From Pholiota molesta (taxonomy: Eukaryota > Basidiomycota > Agaricomycetes > Agaricales > Strophariaceae), in the NCBI GenBank assembly GCA_014925825.1, contig JACGCK010000612.1, positions 1 through 11,283 of the forward strand: DNA of 11,283 nt, in the 5' to 3' direction. The notes beneath the pieces are model-generated. The model made no database searches. It had not been told where the DNA came from and was given only the letters and a program-made list of their open reading frames with translations. Positions 1 to 7,499 of the stretch are shown here, piece after piece (position 1 is the first letter of the stretch; each line of letters starts with the position of its first letter). Both the position numbers and the translations under genes were made by a program.

Positions 1-382
1 GGTTGTCGTTTTAGATGGTGCGCACCGCGGACAAGACGAAGAAATTGACGAGCCCGAGCAGTGCACAAACATGAGAAAGTTGGAGTATTGTCACCAAGGT
101 CGCAGTTGGTAAACCCGATAAGGGAGTGCATCGCTCAGCCATGGTGCTTGAGAATTGTGTGCCTACAACGGTAAGGAGTTAGCTATATATGCGTCAATCA
201 GCAAGGTGTGAACATACACCCAGGGGATCACTGGGCCAAATAAAGATGAGCAGGTCTCAAAATTATGGATTCATGACATATGACATACACCAAAGTCCGA
301 GGAAACCAAGAGAGGTGAGGAATGGCTCGTATGCGCCAAAGCAGAAGTAGTAAAAGTCGGGAATAGCAGAGGTCGGAGGCAT
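1..382 (-). CDS. DUF7704-type small membrane protein, 5' part (runs off left edge)
   Basis: The start codon lies at 382-380 and the protein begins MPPTSAIPDFYYFCFGAYEP, which I associate from memory with the fungal DUF7704 family of small multi-pass membrane proteins of unknown function. Best model: exon 1 382-291, intron 290-231, a 13-nt micro-exon 230-218, intron 217-163, exon 3 162-26, then a GTGCGC donor at 25 leading out of the window. The micro-exon gives DPLGAHNSQAPW in frame. After ALPYR the reading must change by one base at the CCC run 114-116 (plus strand) to reach GLPTATLVTILQLSHVC and a hydrophobic segment LLGLVNFFVLSA. With that correction all exon phases close. The two hydrophobic stretches, near residues 10-30 and 60-80, are probably membrane segments. 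The 3' half is missing, so neither topology nor function can be given. The gene is divergent from the fluoride exporter. The alternative without a micro-exon is one 126-nt intron (288-163). Confidence 0.6.
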
Positions 383-1090
383 TTGTAAGGGCCTGCTATT
401 CTTGTTAGGGAGCGAAAATGGGAGGGAATTGCAGAACATGAGAGGCTATAAAAGAGGGATAGAGTTTAGTAATGACAGAGACATGAAATGAACGGACACC
501 AGAGACTCGGAGTGTACCTGACAATCAATCTCTGCTCAAGTCCGGCCCTAACCTTTTACGCCGCTATAAATACCCTTCCGCGCCCATTTGTCAAGCTTAA
601 TCTTACATCACGATCTTCCTATACCAAGGCTGGCAGAATTGATACATTTTGACCAGCCTAATGGGGGGCTCAAGATAACTACATACGAAGGATATAATTC
701 TTGTCTGCAAGAGTCCTTGCGATTCGTACTTTAGACAAGATTCGCTTCTTTCTAACATACTTTTGTAATAGATGCTTTTGCTCCCTTGTATGCTCGAGGT
801 CCCGTTCGAATTACTGCTGAAGCAGTTGCAGTTTTCCTTCTGGCCATCCATTTACTGCGCAATGTGTGACGATAATGTGAAATTTACTGTCCTTGCCCAG
901 GTCTTGCCGTCAGGACACGTTCAATTGTTAGTTCCTGGGTTGGATGTGTGAAAATAAAGCGGGAGAATTACATCATCCACATTAGGCTTAGACAACACAA
1001 ATCGTATCGTATCGTTCACTGATTCTTGCGGCTAACTTCTGTCGCACCAAATGTTCAGTGGCAAATTTCTTACCTGAGCATCTTGGTACG
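383..1090. other. Divergent intergenic spacer with possible small-gene remnants
   Basis: This ~700-nt stretch separates the minus-strand DUF7704 gene from the plus-strand fluoride exporter and must hold both promoters. A TATAAATA box lies at 565-572 and a second plus-strand TATAAAAG at 447-454. Between about 573 and 951 the plus strand has short protein-like stretches in different frames. One reads GGLKITTYEGYN and ends near a GTACTT donor at 730. This is followed by a CTAAC branch-like site and a TAG acceptor at 770, then VRITAEAVAVFLLAIHLL up to about 860. No intact start-to-stop model was found and no family is recognised. An 82-residue minus-strand reading frame overlaps the same bases and looks incidental. 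Confidence 0.4.
565..572 (+). promoter_or_regulatory. TATA box (TATAAATA)
   Basis: A consensus TATA element sits in GC-flanked context (CGCTATAAATACCC) and is followed about 30 nt later by pyrimidine/A-rich sequence near 595-605 suitable for transcription start. It faces the fluoride exporter, whose ATG is at 1091. It would therefore give a ~490-nt leader, or instead serve a small unresolved gene in the spacer. The element is seen directly; its use is inferred. Confidence 0.4.
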
Positions 1091-2314
1091 ATGGATGCAC
1101 CGAAAACCCTCGATTTAAAAAATAAAGAGCCCTCCGTCCTGGAAGAGGAGACCCGTAGGGCGGAGAGCATCGACAGACCTCCCGATGCTGATGAGGGTAT
1201 CACCCCATCCAAAATATACCCTCCTCTATCCTTTCCCGTCATCGCACTTCTCGCGCCGGCCTCAATTTTCGGAGTTCTTGCGCGTCTGGGCTGATCGCTC
1301 TGATGTCCTATGACGGCCACAGCGTATTTCCGCTTGCCTATGTGCAGGCGGTGGGCTGCCTAATTATGGGTATGGGGTTAAGATTGAAAGAGCCCATTGG
1401 TAGGACGTGCGTCATGGTATCAACTTTCTTGACGAAATAAAACACTGATACTTCATTAGTTACGGCCCTTTATACACTGCGATTACAACAGGTCAATTTC
1501 GTTGCGCTCTGTACTCATTTCTTCCCACTCATACTGGTCTGATTCATACAGGGTTTTGTGGTTCGTTGACCACATTTTCCAGCTGGCATCTAGATATCTT
1601 TGATGCTTGGATAAACGCAGGCGAATTCAACCGTGGCGGATTTCGCGATGTTAGTTTTCTTGTTCACTCTACATCAACTTCTGATTATCACTATTTTTTT
1701 AGTTTCTTGACGGCGTTGGAATCTCGGCAATTACTCTGTCACTCTCCTTAGCATCTCTTGCTTTTGGATACAATATTGCTTCAGTCCTAGAAGATTTCAT
1801 CCCTTCTACACCGTTCCCAAGGCGGACTACTCGATACACCATATCCTGCCTTGCTACATTAACATATGCCGCAACAATTCTCGTGTACTTTCTACTACCT
1901 GCGAAACTCCGACATCAAGCGACAGCAGCCCTCCTATTCTCATTTCCAGGCGCCCTTACCCGATATCTGCTGTCAATAGGACTCAATCGACGTCTCAAAT
2001 CAGTTCCTCTAGGAACACTTACTGCGAATACACTTGGCACTGCATTACTAGCTGCGTTTCATGTTCTACAAAACATGAAAAGCCCAGTCTCACCCAATGC
2101 GTGTTCTATTTTACAAGGCTTGGACGATGGCTATTGCGGATGTTTAACTACTGTCAGTACTTTCGCTGCAGAAGTGCGGGATTTTGATGCCCGTAGGGCC
2201 ATCAGATATGCTTTTCTGAGTTGGGTTTTGGGACAGCTTATGATGGTCCTAATTTTTGGTACTTCAATATGGACCGGCAAAGCAAGCAAACTACCAACGT
2301 GTAGTTTTCAATAG
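1091..2314 (+). CDS. FEX1: FEX/CrcB-type fluoride exporter (single frameshift as read)
   Basis: This is a plasma-membrane fluoride channel of the eukaryotic FEX family, in which two Fluc/CrcB units are fused in one chain to expel fluoride. Exons are 1091-1406, 1460-1491, 1552-1649 and 1703-2314, and introns are 53, 60 and 53 nt with GT-AG ends. After correction the protein is about 352 residues. Half 1 has GVLARLG near residue 60-70 and GFCGSLTTFSSW at about 117-128. Half 2 has PGALTRYLLS, a conserved Asn in TLTANTLGTALL (about N258) and GYCGCLTTVSTF at about 292-303. The soluble N-terminus (about 50 residues) is acidic. As read, the frame stops at TGA 1292-1294 just after the GGG at 1288-1290. 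One extra base there restores LGLIALMSYDG and makes every later splice phase close. ATG 1091 is the first in-frame ATG; an upstream in-frame GTG is not a plausible fungal start. Family call is firm; intactness is not. Confidence 0.9.
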
Positions 2315-2680
2315 ATCTTCCATCATTCAGAGATTACCAAGTACAAGATATTGACCTACTCCTAAGTGGTCGGTGCCTGCACGGAGGGCACAATAGATAT
2401 TAGATATACCAACGCTGCAGGTAATTTAATCAAAGAATTTCTCAAATGTTTCTCGCGAATTCAAAGATAATTCTTGGTAGAGTGCATGTGCTACTTCAAT
2501 AATATAGGAATAAATTGATACAGGTGGACAAAGGGTGGAACTCAAAACCTTGTCGATGGACGCGATATGGAAGGCGATGTCTGATCTCGCGGCCTGGTGA
2601 TCGGAGTTGGAATCCTCGCCGCCGTTACTTGACCAAGGCAACACTCTGTCCTTCCGGAAGAACTCCTTCCAACCTTATAT
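2315..2680. other. Intergenic region, FEX 3' flank and CK2-beta promoter
   Basis: This AT-rich spacer holds the terminator side of the fluoride exporter and the promoter and leader of the CK2 regulatory subunit. A minus-strand frame of 72 codons (2644-2426) is open across it, but it matches no family I know and overlaps the likely CK2-beta leader, so I do not call it a gene. No other structured element was seen. Confidence 0.5.
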
Positions 2681-4342
2681 ATGGCTTCAAGACAGAAGGC
2701 GCCCGCTGACGATCCTCAACAGCCGGCTGCGGACGAGGAGGCCGTCAGTGGCACCGGCGAGGGCGACGAGATCATGGACGAAGCAGAGGAGCAGGAAGAT
2801 GGATATAGTGAGCCGTTTTCCCATCCCCATCGCTGTTAGCAGGGCGCCTGCTGGTAGGCTATAGCTCTACTCTGCGGTCTCTGCGCTGCGTTTCTAACGA
2901 TGATCGGACTGACGATGGAATTCACTGCAGCCTCGTCGACACCGACGTCAACGTTGACATGGATCAGCTGGTTCTGCTCTCTGCCCGGGCACGAGTACTT
3001 CTGCGAGGTGACGGAGGACTTTATCGAGGACGACTTTAACCTCACGGGCCTGAACACAATGGTGCCATTCTGGAAGGAGGCGATGGAGATGGTGCTGGAC
3101 GTTGAACCAGGTGTGGGTTCTTTTGCGGTCGTAAAACAGTTGGATGGCGTGTACTTATCCCCCACTGAAGACGAAGATACCTCCAAGATCCCGGACGTTT
3201 CAATCATCGAATCATCTGCGGAAATGCTCTATGGTCTCGTGCATCAACGGTATATCCTTACGCGGGTCGGCTTGCAGGCAATGGTGCGCAGGAGCGTTGT
3301 ATTTTTTCTGGAACATAAAATGATACTTCTGTGCATAGGCGGAAAAGTACGAAGCCGGTGTGTTCGGTACCTGCCCTCGAGTTTACTGTGTAGGCTGCAA
3401 TGTCGTCCCATGTGGGCGTGTGGACATCCCGGGTAATGATACAGTGAAACTGTTCTGTCCAAACTGCAATGATATATTCGTACCGCCCAGCAGCAGGTTC
3501 CAGGGTGTAGATGGTCAGTTCATCAGAATATTAACTATATTTCCAGCCGATAGCTCATGTTTTCTACCCAAAGGCGCGTTCTTCGGGACCACATTTGCTC
3601 ATCTATTCTTCCAAACCTATCGCGAGCTTTCACCGGCGCCATTCTGGAAGGCGCCATCGGCTGGAGGATCACCCTTGTCCCCCCGAAGCGTGTCAGGAAG
3701 CAATGGATCGCGCACATCTCCCTTCGTCAATCCCAATCCCCATGGCGGACAAAAACGCGCTGCTGGGTACGTTTACGTTCCAAGAATATATGGTTTCAAG
3801 GTCAGCGAGCGTGCTAAGAGCGGTCCGCGAATGCAATGGCTCCGACTGCGGCCGGAGAGCCCTGAAGAACTAGACATGGTAGACTGGCGAGGCCGTTGGA
3901 TTAATGAAGATGATGAATATGACGACGACGATGAGCCGGAGGACGAGGATCGGCGAATGGAGGACTTTGATCCTGTAAGATCACTTATTCGTATGATGCA
4001 TTTGGTTTTACTCAGATAACCTGCGCAGGATGCGGTAGATGAAGACGATGACGACGAGGAAGAGGAGGAAGAGGAAGAGGGAGGCGCTGGGCCTCACTGC
4101 CGAAAGCAGGGAAGGAAGCCGTCAAAGCTAACAATGTACCACCGTCATCGTCCCCTGTTCACTCAGCGCGCACGTCGCCGACAACATCTGGTGCGCCTCC
4201 CTCACAAGATAACTCGTTAATCGATCTTTCCATTTACGCCTTCCCGTCGCTTAGGCAGGCACCCGGAGGGAAAGTGAAGGTAATGAGGCAGTGGACGCCA
4301 CAAAACGACTGGGCTGGCGCTGGTGATACTGCGCACGTTTGA
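2681..4342 (+). CDS. CKB1: Casein kinase 2 regulatory (beta) subunit, frameshift in C-terminal tail as read
   Basis: This is the regulatory subunit that dimerises through a zinc finger and recruits catalytic CK2-alpha to substrates. Exons are 2681-2807, 2931-3110, 3171-3283, 3339-3513, 3574-3974 and 4029-4342. All phases close and introns are 54-60 nt except the first (123 nt, with a CTAAC branch site). An acidic start of about 40 residues leads into WISWFCSLPGHEYFCEV, FNLTGLN and the helical AEMLYGLVHQRYILT. The zinc-finger cysteines are C152/C157 (CPRVYC) and C180/C183 (FCPNC). FFGTTFAHLFF and VYVPRIYGFKVSERA complete the core. Compared with animal (about 215 residues) and yeast subunits there is a Ser/Pro/Gly-rich insertion between them and a long Asp/Glu tail. 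At 4091-4093 one base is missing. As read, translation switches to a basic sequence and stops at 4218-4220. With one base added the tail continues to TGA 4340-4342 (about 436 residues), ending VMRQWTPQNDWAGAGDTAHV. Family call is very secure. Confidence 0.93.
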
Positions 4343-4635
4343 CGAATATGATGGACTGTATCTCATTTTTTGTATCACGTTTTCTTTCTTTCGTTGCTCT
4401 CAACATTTATTATAGGCGTTTCAAGCCGAGCATATCAGGGGGACTAATGTAGCAGATTAGATTAGATCCGAATTATCAGCTACAACAGGAAACTGATTTC
4501 GGCAGAGCGCGGCATTGAAGTCGTGAGAAATAAACTGTACAGTACCTCAGCCTCTGGGAGCACGTGACTGATTCTCGGAAGCAAGTGAGAGATCTTTCGC
4601 AACGCTACCAACGACCCCGTCAAGACTTGAAGAAA
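4343..4635. other. Intergenic region, CK2-beta 3' flank and eL36 promoter
   Basis: The left part is T-rich 3' flank of CK2-beta (runs of TTTTT and TTTCTTTCTTTCG at 4361-4395). The right part is the eL36 promoter, with an E-box and a short A-rich leader (TTGAAGAAAATGG) immediately before the start codon. No other gene was seen. Confidence 0.6.
4561..4566 (+). promoter_or_regulatory. E-box CACGTG in eL36 promoter
   Basis: A palindromic CACGTG in the context GCACGTGAC lies 69 nt upstream of the eL36 ATG. This is the binding core of bHLH factors such as Cbf1/Tye7-type regulators. The motif is seen directly. That it regulates the ribosomal protein gene is inferred from position only. Confidence 0.4.
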
Positions 4636-5121
4636 ATGGCTCGTACCAGTGCGTACTGCAAGATATCTGAGGAGACCGAAATGCTGACGGTTTGAATTTG
4701 TGTGCTTTCAGACCTGCGTTACGGACCCAACCACGGCCACCCCACCACCCCCATCCCTAAGGCCGTGCGCCCCAGCCAGCGCAAGGGTGTGCAATCGACC
4801 AAGACCAAGTTTGTGCGGTCTGTGATCAGGGAGGTTGCTGGATTCTCTGCGTACGAGCGCCGGGTGATGGAATTGCTGAGGAACTCCAAGGTGCGAAGAC
4901 TTGAATTCGTATTTTTACAGAGGAGTATATCTGATGTACATGCTACAGGATAAGAAGGCCAGAAAGCTGACCAAGAAGAGGGTGGGTTTATATTGCACGG
5001 CCGCAGATATGCAGGAACATGGATTGACGGAATTTTCTAGCTCGGGACACTCCTGCGCTCAAAACGCAAGCTCGAGGAGCTGTCGACGATCATCCAGGAG
5101 AGCAGGAGGACTGCGCACTGA
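4636..5121 (+). CDS. RPL36: Large ribosomal subunit protein eL36
   Basis: This is a cytosolic 60S ribosomal protein. Exons are 4636-4648, 4712-4890, 4949-4981 and 5041-5121, with introns of 63, 58 and 59 nt. They give 101 residues, the usual eL36 length, with no frame disruption. Visible family motifs are LRYGPNHGHPTTPIPK near the N-terminus, KFVRSVIREVAGFSAYERR, MELLRNSKDKKARKLTKKR spanning two splice junctions, and the C-terminal LGTLLRSKRKLEEL ... IQESRRTAH. The composition is strongly basic, as expected for an rRNA-binding protein. The coding part of exon 1 is only 13 nt (Met-Ala-Arg-Thr plus one base). An early intron is common in ribosomal protein genes, where it often helps expression. 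An alternative acceptor TTTTTACAG lies near 4920 inside intron 2 but would break the frame. Translation-related E-box upstream at 4561. Confidence 0.97.
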
Positions 5122-5333
5122 GGGAGGGGGGATGGAGATTACTGCTATGGTACACTATGCCAATACATATGTAGCGCGTTGGACAAATGATGATGAGCGA
5201 GCGTATATGACCTTGAGATGCCGCCGAGGACGCAAGTTGCACGGAAGCCGGCTGATTTGTGGTGATTTGTCAAAGTGATGTGTCAGACGGGCTGGTGTGC
5301 TTTTAGGGTGGCGGGCTGTTCTGTTTTATCTTC

Positions 5334-6806
5334 ATGGCACCGTCCTTGCTTTCGCCCCCAAAGTCCCGCACCCGCGCCTCCTCCACCAGCCTGCGCCCTG
5401 CCCCCGTCTGCCACTCCCTTGGCCGCCGTCGCTCCACCTCCTTCCTGCGCGTGGATGACGACGCCTGCGCACCCACCGCGCCCCCAACCGAACCACCGCC
5501 CACCATGCTCGCCTGGTTCGTCTCCCACTGGCTGCACCTCCCCGACAAGCACTCGCTCTCCTGGTCCACGCCCTCCTCGCCCCGCTCCAGCTCGGACGAG
5601 TTCATCCTCCCGCTCTCCGCCTCCGCCACCACCGTCTCCTTCGCCGTCTCCGAGCCCACCAAGCCCAGCCCGCGTCCCTTTCGCTGGCGCTCTCCGGTGC
5701 GTACATCCCTGCCCGTGTGCACACGCTGCTGACCCGTCTGCAGATACATGCACCTATTCTCTTCGTTATTCTGCTCTTTCCTATTTCGACAGCGCTCGTG
5801 CTCTGGTGTCTGTCCACCCTCCCCATCTCTCTCTCCTGGCCCCACAACATCGTCGACCTCGCCCAGCTTGGCCGCGAACTCCACGCCTACACCCAAAGCG
5901 GCCCCGGCCCCCTCTCCCATGTCGTCGGCGTCATGGCCATCTCTGCCGTCTGGAAACATGCCTGGTCCATTCCGGGTAGCGTGCTATGGGTATGTCCTCC
6001 GCTTCCTTTTTTAGCCTAGTGTCTGATCTCGCTCGTGTGCAGAATGTCCTCGGTGGTGCTCTCTTTTCCCCCCTCTACGCCACCGTTCTTCTCACCTCAC
6101 TGACAACTGTGGGTTCCATCTGTGCTTCTCTCCTCTCTGCTCCCCTCGGTCCTTTCCTCGCAAAAATATTTCCTCGAGCGCTAGACATGACCAGAAGCGC
6201 ACTTGGGGGCGACTCAGAATCCGTTTCGGATCTTTCCGGCAATCCCCCCAAATCGTCCGCCTGGGTCAGGCTCTCCGTCCTTCGCCTGATTGGTGTCGTT
6301 CCCTGGTCTGGAATCAACATCGCCTGCGGTGTATGTGGTGTACCGCTTGTGGACTGCATGCTCGGCACCTTCATTGGATGCCTACCATGGACCGCAGTCA
6401 CTTGCCAGGTGCGTCCCTATTTATTATCTGTGAAACTGTGCCGCAGGTCGACTAATTTCATCCCTGACGTCAGATCGGAGATATTCTTCAAACGGTAGCA
6501 TCCTCGCCAAACCAGACGTCTAAGACAGTGTCGTCCCTGCTCACTACCCCAGAAATCGTTTTGAAGCTTGTCTTCCTATCTATACTGTCTCTCGCCCCTA
6601 TTCTTGGCCGCCGTCAATTGCGTTCACTGCTCTCGAATCAACCCCGCTCTGCTGACACTGTCAAGGACCCCCGATGGACATGGATCCAGGACTGGCGTAC
6701 TAGATTAGCTTCTCGGTCACGATCACGCGGGAGAGAACAGGATCAACAAACTCTTATCTTTTTGGTCGACGAGAAGAGACAACTTGAACACCTCGAGGGT
6801 TCATGA
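5334..6806 (+). CDS. VTT-domain (SNARE-associated Golgi / Tvp38-DedA family) membrane protein
   Basis: Members of this family sit in Golgi/ER membranes. Relatives (TMEM41B, VMP1, Tvp38, DedA) are linked to lipid scrambling or membrane trafficking. Exons are 5334-5696, 5744-5989, 6043-6408 and 6474-6806, introns are 47, 53 and 65 nt, and all phases are 0. The protein is 435 residues with no frame damage. The N-terminal ~120 residues are Ser/Arg/Pro-rich and probably cytosolic (RRRSTSF is a possible kinase site). A membrane segment starts at about 122 (APILFVILLFPIST). The core after about 200 has NVLGGALFSPLYATVLLTSL, then the family motif RLIGVVPWSGINIACGV at about 284-300 and VDCMLGTFIGCLPW. 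A last hydrophobic helix VLKLVFLSILSLAP is followed by a basic tail. The insertion at about 248-275 between helices is Ser/Gly-rich. ATG 5334 is the first in-frame ATG; a second in-frame Met at residue 58 is possible. The exact orthologue (Tvp38 or another VTT member) is not certain. Confidence 0.86.
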
Positions 6807-7499
6807 TTTTCGAGCGACGCAAACCACTGGCGCGCCTTAGCCCACTGGCGAATACACTTTACACATGCTCTGTGGGGGCGATTGAAGAGCTCTCCCATTG
6901 CATAACCCTTTCCATTCCATCCTGCTCTTCATCTATATATATCAGTCACCGCCATCATCGCCGTGATCCGTGATATAACGCGGTGTTCATCACCTGCATC
7001 ACTATATCACGCCATCCCTTTCCAGCCCTTTCCGCCATTCTGCTCTTACGATCAGTCATGACGTGTATCTTATATCGTTCAGTAAAAGGCAACAAGCCCT
7101 CCCAACATCCATCTTGTCTACGCACACAAGCCCACACACACCCCATCTCTATCCTCTCGCTATCTTCTTCATGACCGTAATGAACCTACACTTTGTTTGT
7201 TTTCCTAATTACGCTCATCTTTTTCGCTAATTTGGCTAACCTGGACCCATACTCCTCCATCCATCACCTTACTTACTTACTTGCAATTGCGGCTTCGTCT
7301 CATGAATGTATACCCTCTCATAGTCCAATCATACTTGAAATCTTCAGGAAGCATTTTAATTGTTCGATTTATGCGAAATTAAATAAGATATGGTAATATG
7401 CGACGGTAAGGGTCCCAAAACTCTACTAGATACATTGGATGGACGCATGAGGGATAATATGCCTCGAGATATCGTAAACAAGAAGTATATAAGCATACT
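6807..7499. other. Convergent intergenic spacer
   Basis: This is 3' flank of both the VTT gene (plus strand) and the mitochondrial carrier (minus strand). It is AT-rich and pyrimidine-biased on the plus strand, with a TATATATAT tract near 6934-6942 and a short CTTA repeat. Two opposite 63-codon frames (near 6955-7174) and a 67-codon frame (7193-7396) are open, but they are low-complexity, mutually overlapping and without splice or motif support. I see no gene here. Confidence 0.6.
7268..7282 (+). repeat. Short CTTA tandem repeat
   Basis: Three and three-quarter copies of the tetranucleotide CTTA stand in non-coding convergent 3' flank. This is an ordinary microsatellite. Confidence 0.85.

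Noticed and set aside
988..1320. Minus-strand open frame of 110 codons over the fluoride exporter start
   Set aside because: It is the antisense shadow of exon 1 with no family match, and the opposite strand has a clear FEX N-terminus.
1566..1751. 61-codon plus frame as a separate small gene
   Set aside because: It starts inside FEX exon 3 (TTFSSWHLDIFDAW) and then reads through the intron 1650-1702.
2426..2644. Minus-strand open frame of 72 codons between FEX and CK2-beta
   Set aside because: Composition is passable, but there is no family, motif or splice support and it overlaps the likely CK2-beta leader.
3360..4019. Continuous 219-codon plus frame read as one exon
   Set aside because: It reads through the 60-nt intron 3514-3573 and into the intron starting at 3975. 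The spliced CK2-beta model matches the family on both sides.
5283..5959. Two long minus-strand open frames (156 and 218 codons) opposite the VTT gene
   Set aside because: They are Gly/Arg/Glu-rich antisense shadows of a GC-rich, Ser/Pro-rich first exon. The plus strand has a complete spliced membrane protein there.
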